NCBI GenBank assembly: GCA_900128585.1
Contig: LT642405.1
Coordinates: 6,955-19,343 of the forward strand
Direction of reading: 5' to 3'
Source: Stramenopiles sp. TOSAG23-3
Taxonomy: Eukaryota > Sar
Length of the DNA: 12,389 nucleotides
Shown here in pieces: positions 5,531 through 12,389 of the stretch. The translations under genes and the position numbers were made by a program. Each line of letters starts with the position of its first letter. The stretch's first letter is position 1. The notes under the pieces are model-generated. The model was not told where the DNA came from. It did not search any database and was given only the letters and a program-made list of their open reading frames with translations.

Positions 5531-7303
5531 TTAATCGTCAAACAGGGAGGAGGCCATGTCAAACGCAAGGTTTTCGGCGTCCGACATTGCGGGCGGGGAT
5601 GCCCCTTTGACAAACTTGGCCTTTGGGGCCGCTTTCTTCTGGCTGACCTTTTCGATCATCTTCTCCCCCTTCCCTTTCATGTGGACCATCTGAGACTGGA
5701 GCTTCAGGGCGTCCTTCGCGCGGCGCTTCAGGCCCGCCTGCAACCGGCGGCGGGGGCCCACTTGCGGAAAGAAGTGTTCGAGGTCCTTGGCCGTAAGCTC
5801 GAAGAGGGTCGAAACGTCGATCCTCTCGTCGATCAAAGCACGGGCGTAGTCCATCAAGTCCAGGCCGTTCAGAAACTCGCACAGTTCATGGGCATCGCGC
5901 TCCTGGAACCCGTTCCCTCCTTTGCGGTACGGTTTTCGCTGCTTGGCCCGTTCCTGCTGGAGGGTGGCCTGCTGCTGCTGCTGCTGCTGTTGCATCTGCA
6001 TCATGTGGTTCTGAAACTCTTGGACTATTCGGGCGTTCTGCTGCTCAAGGATCTGTTGCTGCTGGACAATGTACTGCTGCTGCTCGTACTGTGCCATCTG
6101 TTCGGGGTACATCATTTTCATTCGTTGCATCAGCTCGTGCTGCTGGCGACGCTGCAGCTCCAGCTGTTCGTGCTGGCGTTGGACTTCCGCAATGTACTGC
6201 TGCTGCTCTTGGAGGGCGTCCTGCTCCCGCTGGGAGAGGGCCCTCTGCTGTTGCTGCAGAAGTCGTTGCTGTTGCTGCAAATGCTTGGCGGAGCTCGCCG
6301 ACGGTTGCTTGGTACGGACGGGTTTCTGCTTGGGCGTGGACTGGAGTTGCTTTGGCGCGGGGGCCTTGGACGAGTGCTGCTCCTTTCGGCGGTCCTTCGT
6401 CGGGTTCAGCTCTACAGAAACGGCTTCCTTGTTGCCTTTTTTTTGCTGCAAAAATAAATTCTTGTCGTCGGACGGTGTGCGGGAATTTTTCACGGGCGCT
6501 TGCTCCTTTGCAGGGGGCGCCTCCGTTCGGCCCGGGCGTTGCGACGACCGTACATTCTCCTTCGCCAGCGGCGATTGCTTCATCGTCGCCGTCGTCGTCG
6601 CTGGGGGCTCGTCCACTCCCCCGTCAAAACTTTTCTTGCCCTTTCGGCCCTTCTGCTTCAGGGCCTCCTCCTTCAGCTTCCGCTTTACGTCCTCCTCCAG
6701 ACGGGCCTTCTCCGCGTCCTTCGCCACGTTCCCACCGTTTTTGGAGTGTTCAAAAAGTTCGTTCTCAATGTCGGACGAGTCGTCCGAGTCGTTCGCTTCG
6801 GCGCGCCGGGCCGCCGCGGCGGCCTTGCGCGACTTCTTCCGGGCCGAGGCCGCGTTCGCATCGGCCTCCCCCAAGTCCTCCGTCCCTGCGGAGTGCGAGG
6901 ACGGCCGGTTCTTCGAGGCCTTTCCCCGGTGCTTTGACTTGGTCCCTCGACGGTTCTTTCTACCCGATCCCCCGTCGGACGACACGCGCCCTTTTCTACG
7001 GTGTGCCTTCTTGTCCAACGGTACGTTCATTTTTCGCACAAAATGGATAGCCACGGCCCCGACGACGAGCCATAAAAGGACTACAAAAGTGGTAAGGTTC
7101 CCCTCCCGCAAAATGTCCAGGGCAACGTGTGCCCCACCGACAATGTTTTTAAAAAAAGTGCTGATGTGGTCGATTACGATCCACGTGAAGCCCCCGGGGT
7201 GAAGAAAAAAGGCTGGAAGCGTGAGCGCCGGAAGGACGACCAGCGCCATAACAAGGCAGGACGGGCCCGTCCTGGCCGATTCAAGAATGGCGTTCGCGTT
7301 CAT
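5531..7303 (-). CDS. Membrane-anchored, Q-rich coiled-coil protein with C-terminal SAM domain
   Basis: 590 residues; I recognise no named family for the whole protein. Two hydrophobic segments lie at about 16-45 and 71-89, so the N-terminus is probably a two-pass membrane anchor. Residues 91-135 are strongly basic, 160-222 are charged and helical (Ala/Lys/Glu with an acidic DSDDSSDIE patch), and 230-340 are disordered and rich in Lys, Pro and Ser. Residues about 341-455 are Gln-rich with heptad-like spacing and Q8 at 438-445, typical of coiled coil. Residues about 466-532 match a sterile alpha motif: an ELCEFLNGLDLMDYARALID helix pair, IDVSTLFELTAKDLEHF, then VGPRRRLQAGLK. The tail ends in acidic LFDD. 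The architecture suggests a membrane-tethered scaffold that oligomerises or binds partners by SAM; function and membrane are unknown. It is divergent from the 687-residue gene across a 1.46 kb spacer. Start at 7303: the first membrane helix follows closely and the frame has uniform codon use. Confidence 0.8.
   Translation of the reverse strand: MNANAILESARTGPSCLVMALVVLPALTLPAFFLHPGGFTWIVIDHISTFFKNIVGGAHVALDILREGNLTTFVVLLWLVVGAVAIHFVRKMNVPLDKKAHRRKGRVSSDGGSGRKNRRGTKSKHRGKASKNRPSSHSAGTEDLGEADANAASARKKSRKAAAAARRAEANDSDDSSDIENELFEHSKNGGNVAKDAEKARLEEDVKRKLKEEALKQKGRKGKKSFDGGVDEPPATTTATMKQSPLAKENVRSSQRPGRTEAPPAKEQAPVKNSRTPSDDKNLFLQQKKGNKEAVSVELNPTKDRRKEQHSSKAPAPKQLQSTPKQKPVRTKQPSASSAKHLQQQQRLLQQQQRALSQREQDALQEQQQYIAEVQRQHEQLELQRRQQHELMQRMKMMYPEQMAQYEQQQYIVQQQQILEQQNARIVQEFQNHMMQMQQQQQQQQATLQQERAKQRKPYRKGGNGFQERDAHELCEFLNGLDLMDYARALIDERIDVSTLFELTAKDLEHFFPQVGPRRRLQAGLKRRAKDALKLQSQMVHMKGKGEKMIEKVSQKKAAPKAKFVKGASPPAMSDAENLAFDMASSLFDD
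5969..5989 (-). repeat. (CAG)7 coding repeat
   Basis: Seven pure CTG units on the plus strand (CAG on the coding strand) encode most of the Q8 run at residues 438-445 of the SAM protein. Further CAG-rich patches at 6045-6090 and 6243-6282 encode the other Gln stretches. Coding CAG arrays are prone to length change. Confidence 0.9.
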
Positions 7304-7872
7304 AGTTCAGAGCCCAAAGTGCTGATGAAGACGAAAACAGTCCCAGCGCACAGACACGATTGAAACACGCAAACGAGTGCACAAATAGTCAATTGATTTT
7401 GTTAAGCAAGTGATTGAGTTCGTTCGTTCCTCCTATCACTGTTTCTCTACCATTACTTTTCCGTTCCATCCTTCAGTCCAAAAAACGAATTTAATAGGGA
7501 AGAAGAAAAGGATTATTATTTTATAATATATAAAAAAATAATAATACACAACATACCAAGTAAATAAGTAAATAATAATAAATAAAAAAAATGTAAAAAA
7601 ATGAGCTGCTTAATAAAATCCTTTCCTATTTCTATGTTGTATTTTTTTATTTTTAAGAAAAGTAGAGAGAAGAAGAAGCGAAAGAAAGAAAGAAAGAAAG
7701 AAGAAGACGAAAAAGAATAAAGGAACAAAACAAGAAAGAAAAAAAAAATTAACGATTTTTTATAAGTATAAATAATATATACTAAAGGTATTTCATTTCC
7801 TATGAATAATTATTGCATTTCATCCGTTTTTTAACATTTGAATAGCAGGTAAACTATATGTGCTAGTCGGTC

Positions 7873-7959
7873 CATCCACTTTTTAGACAACAAATCAATG
7901 AATGCTGTGGGATGTTGTTCAATTTGTTCAAGTCTAAATGCTAGAAAGAAGTCTGGATG
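7873..7959. other. Long imperfect stem-loop, candidate structured RNA or element
   Basis: Nested inverted repeats pair in order: CATCC (7873-7877) with GGATG (7955-7959), ACTT (7878-7881) with AAGT (7949-7952), TTTAGAC (7882-7888) with GTCTAAA (7932-7938), and AACAAAT (7889-7895) with ATTTGTT (7922-7928). That makes 23 pairs around a 26-base loop, with bulges of 2, 10 and 3 bases, all on the 3' side. It lies in the most complex part of the divergent spacer. Whether it is transcribed is unknown. Confidence 0.35.
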
Positions 7960-8396
7960 ATTTATAATGTTATATACTTAATAAAGTGTTATTGTAATTG
8001 TATAAGAATAACATAACAATTGTTAATTGATTTATTTAGGAAGTAACTTTATTAAAATGGAAATAATTACTTTTGGTCTTACGACCATATTTATTATATG
8101 AACTTCGAAATAATAAAATAACTTCTCAACTATTAAATAGTTATACTTCATATACTAATATATATCATAGGTACGAGTCCTCGTAGACGACTGTATAATT
8201 AATTAAAAAGCAGTATTATAGGAGTCATACGAAATACTTAGTCTAGCTAATAGGAATAATAATAATAAAAAGAAGAACGAAGATAAAAAAAAAAATAGAA
8301 AAAAAAACACAACAACTTAAAAATAAAAATAATAAATAAATGTGGTGAGTTGATCGATCGATGATCGATGTACACGATGTAACGGCAATAATTGTT

Positions 8397-8460
8397 TTCT
8401 TCTTCTTCTTCTTCTTCTTCTTCTTCTTCTTCTTCTTCTTCTTCTTTATTATTATTATTA
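8397..8460. repeat. (TTC)16 array running into an ATT array
   Basis: Sixteen TTC units (8397-8444) are followed by TTT and then four ATT units (8448-8459). It lies about 310 bases upstream of the 687-residue gene. It is the same triplet type and strand polarity as the array at the window start. Confidence 0.95.
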
Positions 8461-8631
8461 TACGAAGGTACAGTATTAAATAATTATTATTATTATATAA
8501 AAATATTATTAAATAAATTTTCAATTCACTTATATTTTTTTCCTTTTTATTTATTTTATTAATAATTATTATTGTGCATACTTCTTCTACTTCTTCTATC
8601 TTCTCTCTGGTATATTTTATATAATATTAAA

Positions 8632-8682
8632 ATGAAGAGAAAAGGAAGAGAAGAAGAGGGTGATACTTCTTAACGAATGTAA
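8632..8682 (+). other. Two possible short upstream ORFs
   Basis: An ATG at 8632 opens 13 codons to TAA 8671-8673. ATG TAA at 8677-8682 is a minimal start-stop element. Both precede the 687-residue gene by under 140 bases and matter only if its mRNA begins upstream of them. No conservation can be judged. Confidence 0.2.
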
Positions 8683-8766
8683 GACAGGAAGAATTCGTTA
8701 GATTATACAATTGAAGACATTTGAAAACAAACACCACCAACAGCCAGCCAGCCACCAACGAACACC

Positions 8767-10830
8767 ATGGTAGAAATGGAGAAAACGGTACGGGAGAAGC
8801 AGAAACGGGCCTCGAGGAAGGAGATGGATGAAAGCATGTCGGAGGAATCGTCGGAGGAGGACGTATCGGAGGAGGAAACGGAGAAGGAACGGGAGGAGAA
8901 AGAGGTCCAGGCCCGTCAAGAGGACACGGAGTTGGACAAAATGTACACCGAACTGACGGAGACTAGCTTGGAGCATGGGGTGCTAAAGCAGAAGAATATG
9001 TTCGTGTACGTTCATTGCAACTCGAAGCTTGAGAACGGGCAAAAGCATGGGGTGTACAAGATATGCATTGGAAGGGGGAAGCAGAGCTTTCGGTGGCTTG
9101 GGATGACCGCCGCCCAGCGGTACGGGAGGGAGATCACGTCGGCGTTTGGACGGCTTCGGCAGCGCGAGGCGGACGCCCCGCGAATGCTCATCGCACACGT
9201 CCCCACCTCATTCCACGGGCAGCACGAGCACGACCATCCGCCGAACCCGAGGATGAAACTACGGGATGTTTTGGTCCACGGGGCCCACGTGTACTTTGAG
9301 TTCGACCACTCCGAGACGTTGGTGCCAACGAAAGTGTTCAACCCCAGGGTGGAGTTTGATGAAGACGCGGATGAGCCCCCGTGGCCCTCGGAGATGAGAT
9401 ACGGGATGCTGCCGCCGCAAGGGGCCCTCGAACGGCGGTCGAGCGAGTGGTTCCAGAACTGCTACCAGCTCCACCCTTCGAGGCAAAGAAGAATGCGAAA
9501 GGCGCACCGGGACCTGAAGCCCGTTGCAAAGAAGAAGAAGAAGAAGGAGAAGAAACGACGCCCAAAGATCAAATCGACCCACTGGGAGAACGTGTTTTTG
9601 AATCGCCACGAGCAGTCCGAAAAAGAGAGAATAGCACGGTGCACGTACGAAGTCAAGCGTTCGAAAATTCTCAAAGAGCCGTCCCTCGTCCCCAAAGACC
9701 AGCGGGAAGCGGTGCTGGAAGTTTTGATTCGGCACTACCACCACATAGAAGAGATATTCATGTTTGCGTGCGCCCTAGACAACAGCGTGCCGACGAACCA
9801 AATGACCAAGCTAGAGTTCCAACATTTCTGCGAGCACGTAAACATCAAAGACCCCGGGGACACGACGCTCCAGCAGGACCTGAACTACTTGTTCATTGCG
9901 ACGAACGTCGAGAAGGACGAGAATCACCAGATAGTGAGAGACCACCACAATAATGCCAACACCTTTCTGCGCTTTGAGTTTTTGGAAGCACTTGTCCGCC
10001 TCAGCGTCCTTTTGTTCAAGCGAAACCAGCTGGGCGATTTGAACGAGAGCAGCAAAGGGGAGGAGGACGGGGAACGGGGGAACTACGAGATCACCGTGCA
10101 GGAAAAGCTCGAGTACTTTTTGGACGTGTTCGTGGAGCCCGTCGCGACAGGGCTACACGTGGAAACGGCAAAGTTTCGCCATGCCCTTACGCAGCAGAAA
10201 ACACTGAAAGTGTACCACGAGCACCGAAAACGGTTCGAAAAAGTCTTCTCAATCTATGCAAAGCGCCAAGACGGGGATAGAACGTCGGGAAGCAACCGGT
10301 ACGACAAAGACAGGCTTCACTCGCTGAACTTGGGGCAGTTCATGCTGTTTTTAAAGGAAGCTAACGTCGTCCAGGGCGGCGACGACGAGATCGTCGGAGG
10401 CGGGTGTGACCCTGACCAGGATGTTCACTTGTTGACCAAGCGGCAAGCACGTCTCATCTTTGCCCAAAGCATGCAGTTCTCGTACTCGCGGCGGCAGCCC
10501 GAAGCGGAAATTTACTACCGCCAGACGCAGCTGCAGTACATCGAATTCCTCGAAGCGATCGCCCGCATCGCCCTGCACAAGTATGGCCACGAGCGCGACG
10601 GCGAGGCCGGGTTGCCCATACCCGAAGCCCTTCACAAGTTGTCAATAGACCATATCCGGGCACAAGTGGTCGATTCGACGCACAAGAAGCGGTCCAAGAA
10701 GCCTGTTGAGACGCCGAAACCGGTTGATTTTGACGTAGGCCTGGAGTCGGCGCTCTCGGCGTTAAAGTCCGACTTGACCGATATCCATGAGCACAAAGTG
10801 GGCAGCGGCGACGAGCAGGGGAAAAAGTAA
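8767..10830 (+). CDS. Unrecognised 687-residue protein with two related EF-hand-like helical modules
   Basis: I do not recognise a named family. The ATG is in good Kozak-like context (ACACCATGG). Residues 1-60 are highly charged, Glu/Lys-rich and probably coiled or disordered. Residues about 77-180 form a compact domain with a FRWLGMTAAQRYG motif (108-120) and an RMKLRDVLVHGAHVYFEF segment (162-179). Residues 254-269 are a basic, nuclear-signal-like cluster. Residues about 325-418 and 487-606 look like two copies of one module: each has an F-x3-A helix, a KLEF or NLGQF strand-helix segment, a Phe helix (LNYLFIATN; ARLIFAQSM), and ends in FEFLEALVRLS or YIEFLEAIARIA. This resembles degenerate paired EF-hands; no canonical D-x-D-x-D-G loop is seen, so calcium binding is doubtful. 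No membrane segment or signal peptide is present. Similar FLEAL-ARIA endings occur in protist and flagellar EF-hand-like proteins, so a cytoskeletal role is a weak guess. Confidence 0.75.
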   Translation: MVEMEKTVREKQKRASRKEMDESMSEESSEEDVSEEETEKEREEKEVQARQEDTELDKMYTELTETSLEHGVLKQKNMFVYVHCNSKLENGQKHGVYKICIGRGKQSFRWLGMTAAQRYGREITSAFGRLRQREADAPRMLIAHVPTSFHGQHEHDHPPNPRMKLRDVLVHGAHVYFEFDHSETLVPTKVFNPRVEFDEDADEPPWPSEMRYGMLPPQGALERRSSEWFQNCYQLHPSRQRRMRKAHRDLKPVAKKKKKKEKKRRPKIKSTHWENVFLNRHEQSEKERIARCTYEVKRSKILKEPSLVPKDQREAVLEVLIRHYHHIEEIFMFACALDNSVPTNQMTKLEFQHFCEHVNIKDPGDTTLQQDLNYLFIATNVEKDENHQIVRDHHNNANTFLRFEFLEALVRLSVLLFKRNQLGDLNESSKGEEDGERGNYEITVQEKLEYFLDVFVEPVATGLHVETAKFRHALTQQKTLKVYHEHRKRFEKVFSIYAKRQDGDRTSGSNRYDKDRLHSLNLGQFMLFLKEANVVQGGDDEIVGGGCDPDQDVHLLTKRQARLIFAQSMQFSYSRRQPEAEIYYRQTQLQYIEFLEAIARIALHKYGHERDGEAGLPIPEALHKLSIDHIRAQVVDSTHKKRSKKPVETPKPVDFDVGLESALSALKSDLTDIHEHKVGSGDEQGKK

Positions 10831-11103
10831 GTTTTGGAAAAAAAAAACATTCGTAAATAAGACTCACTTATTCACTTCAGTTTTTTTAAATTTTAATAAA
10901 ATTTAAAGTGAAAAGTGGTGTGCGAAACGTTTTTCCTAAAAACAAAAACTAAACCACCGACACCTAAAATCCTGACATCTCCTGTCGTCTGCAAGTTAAT
11001 GTAAAGAATAAAAACAAAAATTATATAAAAAGAATATACTCGTATACTAAAAATAAATGTCCTCTGGAAAAAGATCTTTGCTAAATAAACATAAATTTTG
11101 CAC
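10831..11103. terminator. Convergent 3' region with palindromic A/T element
   Basis: This spacer separates the converging 687-residue gene and methyltransferase gene. TTTAAATTTTA (10885-10895) and TAAAATTTAAA (10897-10907) form a perfect 11-bp inverted repeat around one base and include AATAAA (10895-10900) on the plus strand. Another AATAAA lies near 11006. These fit polyadenylation signals for the plus-strand gene; the assignment is inferred from position and motif. Confidence 0.45.
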
Positions 11104-11940
11104 CTACACCTTTCGAAACCCCTGACGCCATATCACCCCATCGCAGGAAGGGAACTCTGCCGGGTCCATTTTAAACATTTCATGGTCGGTCGGCATGCCG
11201 AAGAAGTGTTTGATGGGAATAGATTCGACCGTCCCACCCTCGCCGTTCTCGTCCCAATGCTTGGTCAAGGACACGTGCCCCGGCTCTACAATCGGGTAGG
11301 CATTCGCCTCCTCTTCGGTAAACCACACGGGTGGCGCCTTCAACTCATCCACCGTCAACGGCTGAAAGTGCTGGCGACCAAGGGACGTGGAGTTGAACTC
11401 GGCGGCCATGTAATCATGCACCATTTGCACGTCCGTCTGCGTGTACACGATCGTGTTGGAGTCCAACCCTAAACCTAAGTGTTGAACCAGCTTTCCGTTA
11501 ACCATTCTACGCTTCTCGTGCCTGGATTTGAAGCACGGGTCGGGGTGGTTGATGGACACGGACTGTACACCATTGGCCGGAAAAGCCTTCAAAAAATCCA
11601 GAAATGAGTCGTTCATTGCGCTTAAGTTTGCGTTTATGTAGTGCAAGTTCGGCCGCCCCATATTGTCGCGATTCTGCAAAGCGCTCTTCACGGAAAAACT
11701 CTTAATCTCCAACCCAATAAAATTCACATCTTGGTGCCGTTCCGCCAAGTTGAGCAAATACCTGCCTTTTGCACACCCTAAGTCCAGATGAAACGGCAAA
11801 TGCATCCGATCCGACCCAACAAAGTATTCCAACTCTTTCGTCACATCGATTTCCAAAGACGACAGTGGGAACGAGAGCGGGTTCAAGTGCTGACGGGCTG
11901 CGGACGAAAAACGGCGCACTCCTGCCGTAACAACCAACAT
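11104..11940 (-). CDS. tRNA (guanine-N7)-methyltransferase, TrmB family
   Basis: 278 residues from ATG 11940-11938. The enzyme transfers methyl from S-adenosylmethionine to N7 of a guanine in the tRNA variable loop (G46 in bacteria). The first residues include RQHLNPLS, a start typical of bacterial and organelle TrmB. The SAM-binding loop is LDLGCAKGRYLL (52-63) with the acidic ribose-binding Glu78 in FIGLEI. The family signature HPDPCFKSRHEKRR (132-145) carries Asp134, Lys138, Arg140, His141 and Arg144; Cys136 stands where Trp is common. FGMPTDHEMF (247-256) fits the C-terminal T-x-x-E motif. Residues 1-18 with RRFSS resemble a mitochondrial presequence, so an organelle enzyme is likely. The frame extends upstream to a stop at 12021-12019, but no other ATG lies between; only non-ATG codons such as TTG at 11973 are available. 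An insert of about 40 residues before the last motif is unusual. Confidence 0.88.
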   Translation of the reverse strand: MLVVTAGVRRFSSAARQHLNPLSFPLSSLEIDVTKELEYFVGSDRMHLPFHLDLGCAKGRYLLNLAERHQDVNFIGLEIKSFSVKSALQNRDNMGRPNLHYINANLSAMNDSFLDFLKAFPANGVQSVSINHPDPCFKSRHEKRRMVNGKLVQHLGLGLDSNTIVYTQTDVQMVHDYMAAEFNSTSLGRQHFQPLTVDELKAPPVWFTEEEANAYPIVEPGHVSLTKHWDENGEGGTVESIPIKHFFGMPTDHEMFKMDPAEFPSCDGVIWRQGFRKV

Positions 11941-11962
11941 TTTGCAAACTGGCGCAAGGGAA

Positions 11963-12012
11963 CGGCGGGACAAAGAGAAAAATGCAGCGGCGGGACAAAG
12001 AGAAAAATGCAG
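11963..12012. repeat. Perfect 25-bp tandem duplication
   Basis: Two identical 25-base units, 11963-11987 and 11988-12012, each starting CGGCGGGACAAAGAG and ending AATGCAG. They lie 23-72 bases upstream of the methyltransferase ATG, in its 5' UTR or core promoter. The unit is not a multiple of three, which agrees with non-coding status here. Confidence 0.95.
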
Positions 12013-12389
12013 GGCTGGCTAATGGGTGGGTGGGAAAAAATCTATCGTTTGTTATAATCTTCAATGACTGCGAAGTTTTGCTCGTGTGTGGATTCTTTTT
12101 GTTTGTTTGTGCGTTTCATGTATTGCGATAATTCAATAATTCAATAATTCAATAAAATTTTTTGTTGTGGTTGATCGGTGTTGTCGTCGTCGTCGATCTT
12201 CTATCGAGATGATGATTTTATTATTATTTAATTATAAAATTAATAATGAAATAATATGATCCTCCTCCTGTGCACCTGTTAATTAGGGTTAGGTGACATT
12301 AAGCCAAGGTTTTTTGGAAAATAATACAGGGGAAGGTTGGTTGATCGATTTACATTTATCGTTTAATCTACACACTATCTTCCTCTTGC
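12013..12389. other. 5' flank of the methyltransferase gene and AT-rich tail
   Basis: No gene is seen. The stretch contains three tandem ATAATTCA units (12128-12151), a short GTC repeat (12184-12195), A/T-rich sequence and a telomere-like TTAGGGTTAGG (12283-12293). A promoter for the minus-strand methyltransferase must lie near 12013-12100, but no clear motif separates from background. Confidence 0.6.

Larger units (their letters stand above)
7304..8766. other. AT-rich divergent spacer
   Basis: This is the shared upstream region of the SAM gene (-) and the 687-residue gene (+). It contains GAAA/GAAG repeats (7679-7710), a moderately complex part (about 7830-7990) with a long inverted repeat, A/T-only stretches, CGAT repeats (8353-8370) and a TTC array. 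Reading frames present are low-complexity. I see no credible gene or tRNA. Any promoter signals are hidden by the AT bias. Confidence 0.65.

Noticed and set aside
6069-7202. Long plus-strand frames opposite the SAM-domain gene (up to 377 residues)
   Set aside because: They are antisense products of CAG-rich and GC-rich coding sequence, rich in Cys, Ser and Leu runs. The minus strand holds recognisable membrane and SAM segments.
8353-8370. CGAT repeats as a possible origin or regulatory array
   Set aside because: Only a few short units are present; they look like ordinary simple sequence.
8243-8524. Minus-strand frame with a poly-Lys run
   Set aside because: It is the translation of the (TTC)16 array and A/T-only flanks.
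11702-12064. Minus-strand frame overlapping the methyltransferase 5' end
   Set aside because: It is out of frame with conserved TrmB motifs and spans the tandem duplication; it has no recognisable domain.
1-12389. A new multi-gene defence or mobile system
   Set aside because: Gene orientations alternate, spacers are large and the recognisable products have unrelated housekeeping or cellular roles. Nothing ties them into one system.

Overview
The window looks like nuclear DNA of a unicellular eukaryote. The evidence is long intronless reading frames that are moderately to strongly GC-rich, each starting with an ATG in its own transcription unit. They are separated by very AT-rich spacers full of microsatellites, with short interstitial telomere-like repeats. 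Protein content also fits: a secretory or lysosomal sedolisin, a TMEM33/Pom33-type membrane protein, a SAM-domain protein and a TrmB methyltransferase of the kind seen in organelle-bearing eukaryotes. I cannot place the species. A protist or alga with compact genes is the best guess. There is no bacterial operon structure, phage, CRISPR array or recognisable transposon.

Layout from left to right. 1-341: CT-rich microsatellite and 5' flank. 342-1991 (+): tripeptidyl-peptidase I-like sedolisin with signal peptide, prodomain and complete catalytic set. 1992-2464: spacer with a GTAC-rich palindrome. 2465-3700 (+): a Hop/Sti1-like TPR domain fused to a TMEM33/Pom33-like membrane domain, whose C-terminus is probably frameshifted at a run of nine G. 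3883-4122 (-): a 79-residue single-pass membrane protein. 4123-5530: AT-rich, repeat-rich spacer. 5531-7303 (-): a membrane-anchored, Q-rich coiled-coil protein with a C-terminal SAM domain. 7304-8766: AT-rich divergent spacer with one candidate structured element. 8767-10830 (+): an unrecognised 687-residue protein with two related EF-hand-like helical modules. 10831-11103: convergent 3' ends. 11104-11940 (-): TrmB-type tRNA (guanine-N7)-methyltransferase with a likely mitochondrial presequence. 11941-12389: its 5' flank with a perfect 25-bp tandem duplication.

The genes do not form an obvious pathway, and their alternating orientations argue against co-regulation. The items most worth following up are the TPR-TMEM33 fusion, the SAM-domain membrane scaffold, the duplicated EF-hand-like protein and the small membrane protein. 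No complete new multi-gene system is evident.
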